Positions 31,862 through 40,236 of a stretch of 64,000 nucleotides of DNA are shown here, in pieces (positions within the stretch are counted from its first letter, which is position 1; the number at the start of each line of letters is the position of its first letter). The notes beneath the pieces are model-generated. The model searched no databases, was not told where the DNA came from, and saw only the letters and a list, made by a program, of their open reading frames with translations. The position numbers were made by a program, and so were the translations under genes. The stretch is from positions 186,001-250,000 of the forward strand of contig NZ_LFIP02000009.1 of the NCBI RefSeq assembly GCF_001189235.2, written 5' to 3'. The DNA is from Bradyrhizobium embrapense. GTDB lineage: Bacteria; Pseudomonadota; Alphaproteobacteria; Rhizobiales; Xanthobacteraceae.

Positions 31862-32731
31862 ATGACCGATATCCGTTACGTAGCACCGCGCACGCTTGAT
31901 GAAGCGATTGGCGCATTCGCTGCCGCCGGAAGTGCTGCCCGCATCATGGCAGGCGGCACTGATTTATTGGTGCAAATGCGCTCCGGCCTGGTGCGGCCGG
32001 GACTGATCGTCGACATCAAGAAGATCGGCGAGATGACCGAGATCACCGAAACCGCCGACGGCGGTTTCCGCGTCGGCGCTGCCGTCTCCGGGATGGAGCT
32101 CGCCGAGCATGGGCGCTTCGGCAAGGTGTGGCCGGGCGTGCTCGAAGCGGTGAACCTGATCGGCTCCAAGCAGGTGCAGGGCCGCGCCTCCGCCGGCGGC
32201 AACCTCTGCAACGGCTCGCCGGCCGGCGACAGCGTGCCGGCGATGATCGCGGCGGGCGCCGTCGTCACCGTGCAGGGCCCGAACGGCCGCCGCGAGCTCA
32301 AGGTCGAGGATGTGCCGGCCGGACCCGGCCGCACCAACCTCAAGCCGGGCGAGATCCTCGTCAGTTTTGCGCTCCCGCCGCGGCCCAAAGGCTCGGGCGA
32401 TGCTTACTTGCGGATGATTCCGCGCACCGAGATGGATATCGCGGTGGTCGGCATCGGCGTCAGCCTGACCCTCAAGGACGGCGTCTGCACCGTGGCCCGT
32501 GTCGGCCTCGGCGCGGTGGCGCCGACCGCGCTGCTGGTGGCGCCGGCCGCGCAAGCGCTGGTTGGCTCGAAGCTCGACGACGCCGCGCTCGAGGCCGCCG
32601 CCGCCGCGTGCCGCGCCGCCTGTCGTCCGATCGACGACAAGCGCGGCACCATCGCTTACCGGATCAAGACTGCCGGCGTGCTGCTCAAGCGCACCGCCGC
32701 GATCGCCGCCCAGCGCGCGGGAGGACACTAG
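31862..32731 (+). CDS. FAD-binding medium subunit, CoxM-type molybdenum hydroxylase
   Basis: The 289-residue subunit carries FAD and passes electrons from the Fe-S subunit. The FAD motifs are AGGTDLLVQMRSG (about residues 33-45) and SAGGNLCNGSPAGDSVPAM (about 113-131), the latter matching TIGGN and related loops of CoxM. The C-terminal domain ends with KRTAAIAAQRAGGH. The small subunit starts four bases after the stop and the large subunit overlaps that, so this is the first gene of a compact three-gene operon. A GGGAG site about 25 bases upstream is weakly placed. The substrate is not deducible. Confidence 0.9.
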   Translation: MTDIRYVAPRTLDEAIGAFAAAGSAARIMAGGTDLLVQMRSGLVRPGLIVDIKKIGEMTEITETADGGFRVGAAVSGMELAEHGRFGKVWPGVLEAVNLIGSKQVQGRASAGGNLCNGSPAGDSVPAMIAAGAVVTVQGPNGRRELKVEDVPAGPGRTNLKPGEILVSFALPPRPKGSGDAYLRMIPRTEMDIAVVGIGVSLTLKDGVCTVARVGLGAVAPTALLVAPAAQALVGSKLDDAALEAAAAACRAACRPIDDKRGTIAYRIKTAGVLLKRTAAIAAQRAGGH

Positions 32732-32735
32732 CACC

Positions 32736-33218
32736 ATGGCGAAACTGCACGTCACCACCTCCGTCAACGGCGAGCCGGTCGAATTCCTGTGCGAGCCGTA
32801 TGAGACCATGCTCGATGCGCTGCGCGGGCAATTGGGGCTCACCGGCTCCAAGGAAGGCTGCGCCACCGGCGATTGCGGCGCCTGCTCGATCACGCTCGAC
32901 GGCCGGCTGGTCTGCTCCTGCCTGATGCTCGCGGCCGAGGCCGAGGGCCATGAGATCCGGACCATCGAGGGCATGGCCAAGGGCGGCGAGTTGCATCCCC
33001 TGCAGCAGAAATTCCTCGAGCACGCCGCGCTCCAGTGCGGCATCTGCACCTCGGGCATGCTGGTCGCCTCCGAGGCGCTGCTCGCCAGAAATTCCAATCC
33101 GACCGAAGAGGAAGTCCGCTTCTGGCTCGCCGGCAATCTCTGCCGGTGTACCGGTTACGACAAGATCGTCCGCGCGGTGATGGAGACCGCTGCCGAAATG
33201 CGGGAGACTGCTCGATGA
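32736..33218 (+). CDS. (2Fe-2S) small subunit, CoxS-type molybdenum hydroxylase
   Basis: The 160-residue subunit has two [2Fe-2S] domains. The N-terminal plant-type ferredoxin part has GCATGDCGACSITLDGRLVCSC, with four Cys ligands (about residues 43-65). The C-terminal helical part has CGICTSGMLVASEALL and NLCRCTGYDKIV, with the other four Cys (about residues 102-140). All eight cluster ligands are present. The start MAKLHVTTSVNG is fixed by the four-base spacing from the CoxM gene. The stop overlaps the start of the large-subunit gene (ATGA), indicating translational coupling. Confidence 0.93.
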   Translation: MAKLHVTTSVNGEPVEFLCEPYETMLDALRGQLGLTGSKEGCATGDCGACSITLDGRLVCSCLMLAAEAEGHEIRTIEGMAKGGELHPLQQKFLEHAALQCGICTSGMLVASEALLARNSNPTEEEVRFWLAGNLCRCTGYDKIVRAVMETAAEMRETAR

Positions 33219-35473
33219 ACGTCGTCAACAACAAATGGATCGGCCAGCGTACCATCAGGCCCGATGGCGTCGACAAGGTCACCGGCCGTGCGGCGTTCGC
33301 CGCAGACACCACCATGCCCGGCATGATCTGGGGCAAGGTACTGCGCAGCCCGCATCCGCATGCCCGCATCAAGTCGATCAACACCAAGAAGGCCGAGGCG
33401 CTGCCCGGCGTCAAGGCGGTGGTGACCTCGCGCGACATCGTCGACTTCAGAATCGAGAAAGGCGCCGTGATGCTCGGCATCCAGGACATGCGCTGGATGT
33501 GCCGCAACGTGATGGCGCGCGACAAGGCGCTGTTTCCCGGCCATCCCGTCGCCGCCGTCGCCGCGACCACGGAGGCGATCGCGGCGGAAGCCTGCAAGCT
33601 GATCGAGGTCGACTACGAGGTGCTGCCTTGGGCGATCGAGATCGACGACGCACTCAAGCCCGACGCGCCGATCCTGCACGAGTTCAACAAATTCGACGGC
33701 AAGCCCTCGAACATCATGGGCCGGATCGAATCCAAGAAGGGTGACATCGCGCAGGGCTTCAAGGATGCGGATGTCGTGATCGAACGCTCCTTCACGACGC
33801 GTCCGGTGCACCAAGGCTATATCGAGCCGCATGCCTGCCTGATCTCGGTTGCCGCCGACGGCAAGACCACGATCTGGTCGTCGAGCCAGGGCCAGTTCAT
33901 GGTACGCGCGATGACCTCGATGCTGACCGGCATCCCGCAGAGCGACATCCGCGCCATCCCCGCCGAGATCGGCGGCGGCTTCGGCGGCAAGACCATCGTC
34001 TATCTCGAGCCGCTCGCGACCTTGCTCGCCAAGAAGTCCGGCCGGCCGGTCAAGATGGTAATGACGCGCGAGGAGGTGATGCGCGCAACCGGTCCGACAT
34101 CGGGCTCGAAGAGCACGGTGAAGATCGGCGCGAAGAAAGACGGCACCATCGTCGCCGCCCATGGCAGCTTCTATCTGCAGGCCGGCGCCTTCCCAGGCTC
34201 GCCGATCCGCGGCGCGGTCGGGTGCAGCTTCGCGCCCTACGACATTCCGCATGTGCTGTCGGAAGGTTTCGACGTCTGCTCCAACCGTTCCAAGGTCGCG
34301 GCCTATCGTGCGCCCGGCGCGCCGATCGGCGCCTATGCGGTGGAATGCGTGCTCGACGAGCTCGCAGAGGCGCTGAAGATGGATCCGCTGGCGCTGCGGC
34401 TGAAGAACGCGGCCAAGGAAGGCACCAAGGCGGCGCACGGCCCGGTGTTCCCGCGCATCGGCTATATCGAGACGCTGGAAGCGGCGAAGAACCACCCACA
34501 CTACGCCGCGCCGCTCGGCAAATATCAGGGCAGGGGCGTTGCCTCCGGCTTCTGGTTCAACGCCGGCGGCGAATCCTCCGCGCAGGTCAACATCACCGAG
34601 GACGGCAACGTCGTCGTCACCACGGGGCATCCCGATATCGGCGGCTCGCGCGCCGGCATCGCCAACATCTGCGCCGAACTGCTCGGCATCGACTACAGGC
34701 GCGTCTCCGTCATCATCGGCGACACCCAGACGGTCGGCTTCTCCAATCTCACCGGCGGCAGCCGCGTGCTGTTTGCCTCCTCGATGGTGGTGACGCAGGC
34801 GGCCGACAAGGTGATCGCGACGTTGCGCGAGCGCGCCGCGAAGATCTGGGAGATCGACCCTGAGGCCGTGAAATGGGAGAACGGTGCCGCGCATCCCGTC
34901 AGTCCAAACGCCGGCCAGTTCGAGCCACTGACGCTCGCCGACCTTGCCGAGAAGGCGCCGTCGCAGGGCGGCCCGATCGGCGCCAGCGTGCAGCTCAACA
35001 CGCAAGGCGCCGAGGGCGGCTTCGGCACGCACATCTGCGACGTCGAGGTCGATGTCGAACTCGGCATCGTCAGGGTGATCCGCTACACCGCTGTGCAGGA
35101 TGTCGGCCGCGCCGTGCATCCGAGCTATGTCGAGGGTCAGCTGCAGGGCGGCGTCGCGCAGGGCATCGGCTGGGCGCTGAACGAAGAGTACATCTACAAC
35201 AAGGACGGCAAGGTCGATAACCCCGGCTTCCTCGACTACCGGATGCCGGTCTGTTCCGACCTGCCGATGCTCGATTGCGCGCTGGTCGAGGTGCCGAATC
35301 CGAAGCACCCGCAGGGCGTCAAGGGCGTCGGCGAGGTGCCACTGGTGCCGGTCATGGCCGCGGTCGCCAACGCCGTGCACGACGCGCTCGGCAAGCGCTT
35401 CTACAGCCTGCCGATGTCGCCGCCGAAGGTGTCGGCGGCGCTGGATGCACCGGCACAGCAGGCCGCGGAGTAG
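33215..35473 (+). CDS. Molybdopterin-binding large subunit, xanthine-dehydrogenase family
   Basis: The 752-residue catalytic subunit holds the molybdenum cofactor. Characteristic segments include IGQRTIRPDGVDKVTGRA, GRVLRSPHPHA-like GKVLRSPHPHARI, EIGGGFGGKTIVYLEP, AYRAPGAPIGAYAVE, TGHPDIGGSRAGIANI and KGVGEVPLVPVMAAV, where the Glu of GVGE is the catalytic base. The AYRAPGAP loop lacks the Ser-Cys of true aerobic CO dehydrogenase (YRCSFR), so CO oxidation is unlikely. Aromatic, N-heterocyclic or aldehyde substrates are possible. None of the coxDEFG-type maturation genes is adjacent. Confidence 0.9.
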   Translation: MNVVNNKWIGQRTIRPDGVDKVTGRAAFAADTTMPGMIWGKVLRSPHPHARIKSINTKKAEALPGVKAVVTSRDIVDFRIEKGAVMLGIQDMRWMCRNVMARDKALFPGHPVAAVAATTEAIAAEACKLIEVDYEVLPWAIEIDDALKPDAPILHEFNKFDGKPSNIMGRIESKKGDIAQGFKDADVVIERSFTTRPVHQGYIEPHACLISVAADGKTTIWSSSQGQFMVRAMTSMLTGIPQSDIRAIPAEIGGGFGGKTIVYLEPLATLLAKKSGRPVKMVMTREEVMRATGPTSGSKSTVKIGAKKDGTIVAAHGSFYLQAGAFPGSPIRGAVGCSFAPYDIPHVLSEGFDVCSNRSKVAAYRAPGAPIGAYAVECVLDELAEALKMDPLALRLKNAAKEGTKAAHGPVFPRIGYIETLEAAKNHPHYAAPLGKYQGRGVASGFWFNAGGESSAQVNITEDGNVVVTTGHPDIGGSRAGIANICAELLGIDYRRVSVIIGDTQTVGFSNLTGGSRVLFASSMVVTQAADKVIATLRERAAKIWEIDPEAVKWENGAAHPVSPNAGQFEPLTLADLAEKAPSQGGPIGASVQLNTQGAEGGFGTHICDVEVDVELGIVRVIRYTAVQDVGRAVHPSYVEGQLQGGVAQGIGWALNEEYIYNKDGKVDNPGFLDYRMPVCSDLPMLDCALVEVPNPKHPQGVKGVGEVPLVPVMAAVANAVHDALGKRFYSLPMSPPKVSAALDAPAQQAAE

Positions 35474-35480
35474 GGAATGC

Positions 35481-35512
35481 AGGGCGGGCTACGCTGACGC
35501 TAACCCGCCCTA
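35481..35512. repeat. GGGCGGGTTA-family palindrome, copy 1
   Basis: GGGCGGG and CCCGCCC arms flank a short centre. Same family as 36536-36559, 38946-38972 and 38997-39021. Probable repeated extragenic palindrome, here after the large-subunit stop. Confidence 0.75.
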
Positions 35513-35585
35513 CGGTTCCGGCCATTGACGTCTCCGGCTTGACCTCGGCAAGATCGATCGGATGCATCAGGCTCACCGTGAACGG

Positions 35586-36524
35586 ATGAGAATGGCCCAC
35601 CCCGACGAGCTGTCCGCCCACATGATCTTCGGCCGCGGAGATTGGGCGGCATTGCGCGCCGGCACCTCGCTGACCCTGTCGGACGCCGATCTCGCGGCGC
35701 TGCGCGGCCTGAACGGGCCGATCAATGCTGTCGAAGTCAGCGACATCTACCTGCCTCTGACGCGCCTCTTGAACCTGCATTTCTCGGCGGCGCGCAACCT
35801 CGCGCAGGTCAAGTCGGAGTTTCTCGGCCGGCCGGCGCGCCGATCGCCCTACATCGTCGCGTTGGCCGGCAGCGTCGGCGTCGGTAAGAGCACCTTTGCC
35901 CGTGTGCTGTGTGCGCTGCTGGCCGGCTGGGCGGATCACCCGCGCGTTGAGCTGGTGACGACCGACGGCTTCCTGCATGCCAATGCAGTTCTGGAAGAAC
36001 GCGGCCTGATGCGGCGCAAGGGCTTTCCCGAGAGCTACGATCTGCCGCGGATGCTGCGGTTTCTCGCCGCTGCCAAGGCGGGCGAAGCTGAGCTCGAACT
36101 GCCGGTCTATTCGCATCTGATCGGCGATATCGTGCCGTTGGGGCACCAGGTCATCCGGCAGCCGGACATCCTGGTGTTCGAGGGCCTCAACGTGTTGCTG
36201 GCGCGCGGCACGGCGCCGGTGGTGGTGTCGGATTTCTTCGACTTCTCGATCTACCTCGATGCCGATGAGGCCGACATCCAGTCCTGGTATGTCGAGCGTT
36301 TCCTCAGGCTGCAGGCGACCGCGTTCCGCAACCCCGCCTCCTATTTCCACCATTACAGGGACCTGCCGCCCGGCGACGCGCGCGAGGTCGCGGAGCGGCT
36401 GTGGCGCGAGCATCATCCCGCCAATCTCAGGGAGAACATCCTGCCGACGCGAACGCGGGCCGACGTCGTGCTGCGCAAGCGCGCCGACCATTCGATCGGA
36501 GAGGTCTGGCTGCGGGAGACGTAG
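35586..36524 (+). CDS. coaA: Type I pantothenate kinase (CoaA)
   Basis: CoaA phosphorylates pantothenate with ATP, the committed step of coenzyme A synthesis. The 312-residue product has the Walker A motif GSVGVGKST (about residue 95), the family-specific VTTDGFLHAN, GFPESYD, YSHLIGDIVP and VFEGLNVLL segments, and FFDFSIYLDADEADIQSWYVERFL. Length and order match E. coli CoaA (316 residues). Starts at 35586 (MRMAHPD) or 35592 (MAHPDEL) are both possible; neither has a strong ribosome site. Bradyrhizobium usually carries coaA elsewhere beside his genes, so this could be a second copy; that cannot be tested here. Confidence 0.9.
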   Translation: MRMAHPDELSAHMIFGRGDWAALRAGTSLTLSDADLAALRGLNGPINAVEVSDIYLPLTRLLNLHFSAARNLAQVKSEFLGRPARRSPYIVALAGSVGVGKSTFARVLCALLAGWADHPRVELVTTDGFLHANAVLEERGLMRRKGFPESYDLPRMLRFLAAAKAGEAELELPVYSHLIGDIVPLGHQVIRQPDILVFEGLNVLLARGTAPVVVSDFFDFSIYLDADEADIQSWYVERFLRLQATAFRNPASYFHHYRDLPPGDAREVAERLWREHHPANLRENILPTRTRADVVLRKRADHSIGEVWLRET

Positions 36525-36535
36525 AAAAGCGTAGG

Positions 36536-36559
36536 GCGGGTTACGCTGCGCTAACCCGC
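36536..36559. repeat. GGGCGGGTTA-family palindrome, copy 2
   Basis: GCGGGTTA and TAACCCGC arms flank CGCTGCGC, between the convergent coaA and ornithine-cyclodeaminase-like genes. It may serve as a bidirectional terminator. Confidence 0.75.
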
Positions 36560-36564
36560 GGAGC

Positions 36565-37509
36565 TCACCTTAGCTCCTTCCCCAGCTGAGCAAGCACGGT
36601 CTCGCAGGTCATCAGATCGAGATGCCCGCCGCCGGCGTTCTTGAAGAAGGTGATGTCGCTATCCGAAAGCCGGCCGGCAACCTTGCCGGTCGCGAGGTCG
36701 TAGTGATCGCCGAGCACGTCGGTTTCTCTGATCGCGCCGCTCGCGATCGGCTGCAAAATGTCGCCGACGCCGTCGAAGGCGGATTCCCTTCGGTCGACGA
36801 AGATGCGCGCGCGCCGCGCCGCCTCGTCGTCGGACTCGCGAGTCTCGGGGGTGAAGCCGCCGACCAGATCGAGATGGGTGCCGGGCTTCAGGTTGGCGCC
36901 CTTCACCAGCGGCTCGCGCGAGCGGGTGCAGGTGGTGATGATGTCGGCCTCGCGCGTTGCGGTATCGAGATCGGTGACGACTTCAGCGGCGATGCGGTCG
37001 CCCTCCAGCAGCGTGGCGAGCTCCTGCGCGCGCTCGACCGTCCGGTTCCAGATCCGCACCCGCTTCAGAGACGGCCGCACCGAGCGATGGCCGCGCACCA
37101 GCCAGCGCGCCATCTCGCCGGCGCCGACCACCAGCAGCGTTTCGGCATCCGGCCGCGCCAGATGCTTGGCGCCGAGCGCGGAGTCCGCGGCTGTCTTCCA
37201 ATGGGTGATCTCGGCGGCGTCCATCACCGCCAGCGGCCGTCCGTCATTGCCGTCGAACAGCACGCAGACCGCCTGCACGGCCGGCAGCTTGCCGTGCGCG
37301 AGATTGCCCGGGAAGCTGGTGTACAGCTTGGTCATCATGAAGCGGCCGGCATCGACCGCGCTGCGGGTCACCAGCTGCTGGCCCCTGTCGTCGCCGAGAT
37401 AGCTGTCGTGCACCGCGATCTTCGGCCGCCGGTGTGCGGCTTCGATCGCCTCGATCAGGATCGGAAAACTCAGGACGCGGTTGACCTCGCTGTCGTCGAC
37501 AATATGCAC
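36565..37509 (-). CDS. Ornithine cyclodeaminase / mu-crystallin family protein
   Basis: The 314-residue protein of the OCD/mu-crystallin family is usually a dimeric NAD(P)-dependent enzyme acting on amino or imino acids. The nucleotide-binding Rossmann motif is LLVVGAGEMARWLVRGH (about residues 125-140). The substrate region has MTKLYTSFPGN and TAADSALGAKHLARPD. GGFTPETRESDDEAARRARIFVD and KNAGGGHLDLMTCE complete the family pattern. Reactions in this family include ornithine cyclisation, ketimine reduction and alanine dehydrogenation; which applies is not deducible. It stands alone on the minus strand. Confidence 0.88.
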   Translation of the reverse strand: MHIVDDSEVNRVLSFPILIEAIEAAHRRPKIAVHDSYLGDDRGQQLVTRSAVDAGRFMMTKLYTSFPGNLAHGKLPAVQAVCVLFDGNDGRPLAVMDAAEITHWKTAADSALGAKHLARPDAETLLVVGAGEMARWLVRGHRSVRPSLKRVRIWNRTVERAQELATLLEGDRIAAEVVTDLDTATREADIITTCTRSREPLVKGANLKPGTHLDLVGGFTPETRESDDEAARRARIFVDRRESAFDGVGDILQPIASGAIRETDVLGDHYDLATGKVAGRLSDSDITFFKNAGGGHLDLMTCETVLAQLGKELR

Positions 37510-37664
37510 GTGCTTCTCTCCTCGGGCGCCCTGGCGCGCCTACCGGAGCGCCAAGGCCGGTCCGGACTGGATAGCGCGTGGCAAGGGCCAGTCAACCGGG
37601 CATGCGCCGCCGCGCGGCACTTGCTATCCTGCGCACGTGATTCTCTCGCAGGTCTCCGCAAGCC

Positions 37665-38405
37665 GTGGTTGCAGTCGTCGTCGCCATCCTGATCTTCATG
37701 CTGCTCGGCGGCGCCGCGCTTGCGACCATGGCGGTCCATGCCCGGCTCGGCGAGCATCACCGCAGCGACGAGACCAATACCTCGGTACGGCTGGTCGCGA
37801 CCCTGTTCGTCACCATGCCGTCGCTGCTGCTCGGCCTGATGATGAACAATTCGGCCAACACCTATGCGGCGGTCGACCGCAACCTCCATGTCTTCGCCAC
37901 CGACCTCATCCTGCTCGACCGCAGCCTGCGGCCGCTCGGCCCCAGCGCCGACGAGCCGCGCAAGCGGCTGCTCGCCTATGTCGAGCAGGCCCTCAAGGAT
38001 GCCCCGATCTCGCGCGCTAACGAGGTGTCCGAGCATCTGCTCGACGATGTCGGCAACAGTCTCCGCGAGCTGAAGTTCAACGACGAGCAGAAGATCGCGC
38101 TGTGGAACGACGCGCGCTCGGTCTATCGCCAGGCGGTGCAGCAGCGCTGGACCTTCGTCGAGCAGTCCGACGGGTCGTTCCCGTCACCGCTGATCTGCAT
38201 CCTGGTCGGGTGGCTGACGCTGATGTTCGCCACGCTCGGCTTTCGCGCGCCGCGCAATGCGGTGGTGGTCTCGACCTATGTCGCCGCGGCGGCGCTGATC
38301 GCGGCCGCGATCTATCTGATCCTCGAAATGAGCACGCCGTTCTCCGGCCCGATCCAGCTCTCCGACCGCCCGCTGGTGCGCGCGGCCGAGGAGATCAGAC
38401 GGTAG
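37665..38405 (+). CDS. DUF4239-like membrane protein
   Basis: The 246-residue protein has an N-terminal helix (VAVVVAILIFMLLGGAALATM), a second hydrophobic stretch (LVATLFVTMPSLLLGLMM), a long soluble helical region (about 60-165) and two C-terminal helices (LICILVGWLTLMFATLGF and VSTYVAAAALIAAAIYLIL). The NSANTYAAVDRNLHVFATDLILLDRSLRPLGP segment fits the DUF4239/bestrophin-like family. The start is the GTG at 37665, without a clear ribosome site. No partner is obvious. The function is unknown; an ion-channel-like role has been suggested only from the fold name. Confidence 0.7.
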   Translation: MVAVVVAILIFMLLGGAALATMAVHARLGEHHRSDETNTSVRLVATLFVTMPSLLLGLMMNNSANTYAAVDRNLHVFATDLILLDRSLRPLGPSADEPRKRLLAYVEQALKDAPISRANEVSEHLLDDVGNSLRELKFNDEQKIALWNDARSVYRQAVQQRWTFVEQSDGSFPSPLICILVGWLTLMFATLGFRAPRNAVVVSTYVAAAALIAAAIYLILEMSTPFSGPIQLSDRPLVRAAEEIRR

Positions 38406-38549
38406 CTGCCGGTATCCGCACGCGCTCTCGGCTTTATTCCCCTCACGTCCGGCGCTCGGCCGAAAATTCTTCACGCGCCGCCAACGGAATACGGTGCGCC
38501 CTTCAGCGTCCTTACGCATGCAAGCCATCAGCATTCGAAAGGGAGACTC

Positions 38550-38936
38550 ATGAAGACGACACTCGCACTCGCGCTCGCTACCGCCGCTTCGTTCGCGCTC
38601 GCATCCGCTGTCCTTGCCGCGCCGCCGACCAAGACCGGCACCACGGCGAAGGGCTCGGTCCTGACCGACACCAAGGGCATGACGCTCTACACCTTCGACA
38701 AGGACACCGAGGGCAAGTCGGCCTGCAACAGCCCGTGCGCGATGAATTGGCCGGTGCTGAAGGCGGAGGCCAGCGACAAGGCCGAAGGCGGCTACACCAT
38801 CATCTCGCGCGACGATGGTTCGAAGCAGTGGGCCTACAAGGGCAAGCCGCTCTATACCTTCGCCAAGGACCAGAAGGCCGGCGACACCAACGGCGACGGT
38901 TTTCTCAACGGCGCCTGGCACCTCGCGCAGCCGTGA
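38550..38936 (+). CDS. Exported secreted-repeat family protein (COG4315-like)
   Basis: The 128-residue protein has a signal peptide (MKTTLALALATAASFALASAVLAA). Two copies of the repeat typical of the family follow: GSVLTDTKGMTLYTFDKDTEGKSACNSPCAMNWPVLKA, and GSKQWAYKGKPLYTFAKDQKAGDTNGDG. The first contains a Cys pair, CNSPC. The family is of unknown function and widespread in the periplasm or lipoproteome; here there is no lipobox. AAAGGGAG precedes the ATG. A repeat cluster follows the stop codon. Confidence 0.88.
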   Translation: MKTTLALALATAASFALASAVLAAPPTKTGTTAKGSVLTDTKGMTLYTFDKDTEGKSACNSPCAMNWPVLKAEASDKAEGGYTIISRDDGSKQWAYKGKPLYTFAKDQKAGDTNGDGFLNGAWHLAQP

Positions 38937-38945
38937 GATCAGCAG

Positions 38946-38972
38946 GGCGGGTTAGCGCAAGCATAACCCGCC
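38946..38972. repeat. GGGCGGGTTA-family palindrome, copy 3
   Basis: GGCGGGTTA and TAACCCGCC arms flank GCGCAAGCA, just after the secreted-repeat gene. Confidence 0.75.
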
Positions 38973-38996
38973 ATCGTTCCGCCCGTGAGATTTGCG

Positions 38997-39021
38997 GCGG
39001 GTTACGCTGTCGCTAACCCGC
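38997..39021. repeat. GGGCGGGTTA-family palindrome, copy 4
   Basis: GCGGGTTA and TAACCCGC arms flank CGCTGTCGC. It sits 24 bases after copy 3, so the two form a doublet before the convergent hdeD gene. Confidence 0.75.
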
Positions 39022-39035
39022 TCCGGATTCGCGCC

Positions 39036-39617
39036 TCACGCGCGCTGCTTCAGCGCCATGCCCATGCTGATCCAGCTGACGCCGGCGCAGATCAGGTCGA
39101 CGCTGAGGAAAATGCCGAGCACATACAGGCTCGACACCGGCCAGCGCGCCAGGATCATGGCCCCGAGCACCAGCGTGATCAGCCCGGAGATCGCGACCAT
39201 TCCCCACGGCGCCGCCGAGTTCATGCCGAACGCCAGGAAGATGCGGACGATGCCGGAGACCACTAGCGCGATGCCGAGGAACAGCGTCAGCGTTGCGGCC
39301 GCGAGCAGCGGGTTCTCGAAGGTGATGAAGCCGGCAACGACATAGAGCGCGCCGAGCAGCAGCCAGAACAGGAACTTGCCCCACGTCTTGAACTGGAACG
39401 CATTGATGATTTCGGCAACGCCGGCGACGATCATCATGGCGCCGACGAACAGCACGCTGACGACGGTGGCGAAGAACACGCTGCCGAAGGCGAGCACGCC
39501 TGCGATCAGGTAGATCACGCCAAGGGCGACGATCCAGCCCCACTTCGCGCGAAGGTTGGCAAGCCCGGATCCGAGGCTGTGAGGAGGTGTAGCGGGTGAG
39601 CTGGACGCTGTGGACAT
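39036..39617 (-). CDS. hdeD: HdeD family membrane protein (DUF308)
   Basis: The 193-residue inner-membrane protein has six predicted helices arranged as three similar pairs: WIVALGVIYLIAGVLAFGSVFF, VLFVGAMMIVAGVAEIIN, FLFWLLLGALYVVAGFITF, LTLFLGIALVVSGIVRIFLAF, MVAISGLITLVLGAMILARWP and VLGIFLSVDLICAGVSWI. This is the DUF308/HdeD pattern. In E. coli HdeD contributes to acid resistance at high cell density; in rhizobia its role is untested here. It is divergent from the dodecin gene with a FixK2-like box between them (39730-39743), so microaerobic induction is possible. Confidence 0.9.
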   Translation of the reverse strand: MSTASSSPATPPHSLGSGLANLRAKWGWIVALGVIYLIAGVLAFGSVFFATVVSVLFVGAMMIVAGVAEIINAFQFKTWGKFLFWLLLGALYVVAGFITFENPLLAAATLTLFLGIALVVSGIVRIFLAFGMNSAAPWGMVAISGLITLVLGAMILARWPVSSLYVLGIFLSVDLICAGVSWISMGMALKQRA

Positions 39618-39729
39618 CGATCGCTCCCGAATACGAGATCAAAGCATGCTACCATAGGTAACGGAGCCGACAAGGGCAGGTGCCCGACCGGCACCAAATG
39701 CATGCTGGCACCAAAGGCGCCGTGACACG

Positions 39730-39743
39730 TTGATCCAAGTCAA
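39730..39743. promoter_or_regulatory. FixK2/FNR-type box between hdeD and dodecin
   Basis: TTGATCCAAGTCAA fits TTG(A/C)-N6-(T/G)CAA. It lies 112 bases upstream of the hdeD start and 110 bases upstream of the dodecin start, and could serve either gene. Confidence 0.55.
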
Positions 39744-39853
39744 CCGGTGTGTTGCCGCGCAGCATTCGTCGTTTAACGACGGCGCATCGGACGACGGACT
39801 GTCCGGATCGGAGTGCAAATTGTCCGGATCGCGCATCCACAGAGGAGGTCGAC

Positions 39854-40075
39854 ATGCCTACCACGGACGACAAGGACCACGTCTACAAGATCCTCGAACT
39901 GGTCGGATCATCGGACAAGAGCATCGAGGCGGCGATCGAGAATGCCGTCAGCCGCGCGTCGAAGACGATCCGGGAAATGAAATGGTTCGAGGTGGTGCAG
40001 ACCCGCGGCCATATCGAAGACGGCAAGGTCCGGCACTACCAGGTCACGCTGCGGGTCGGCTTCACGCTGGAGTAG
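39854..40075 (+). CDS. Dodecin
   Basis: The 73-residue protein starts at MPTTDDKDHVYKILELVGSS, with AGAGGAGG a few bases upstream of the ATG at 39854. The dodecin pattern is complete: strand VYKILELVGSS, helix DKSIEAAIENAVSRASKTIREMKWFEVVQTRG, and strands HIEDGKVRHYQVTLRVGFTLE. The Trp in the KWFEV segment stacks on the flavin in the dodecameric cage. Dodecins bind and buffer riboflavin, FMN or FAD. It may be induced through the FixK2-like box upstream, which would fit low-oxygen flavin storage. Confidence 0.93.
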   Translation: MPTTDDKDHVYKILELVGSSDKSIEAAIENAVSRASKTIREMKWFEVVQTRGHIEDGKVRHYQVTLRVGFTLE

Positions 40076-40105
40076 GGCGGCCTCAATTCGTCCCTCACTG
40101 CAACT

Positions 40106-40153
40106 GTCGTCGCCCGGCCTGTACGCAATTGCGCGCATGGACCGGGCGATGAC
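40106..40153. repeat. Extragenic palindrome
   Basis: GTCGTCGCCCGG (40106-40117) and CCGGGCGATGAC (40142-40153) form a 12-base stem with one mismatch, between the convergent dodecin and GNAT genes. Common Bradyrhizobium repeat type. Confidence 0.65.
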
Positions 40154-40236
40154 GGCTGTCCCGTTCATCACCGAATGCGGTGGTTGGGCCTGGCTTTCGC
40201 CAGGACGGCGAATGGAGGGAGCCCGCGTAGTCCCCA

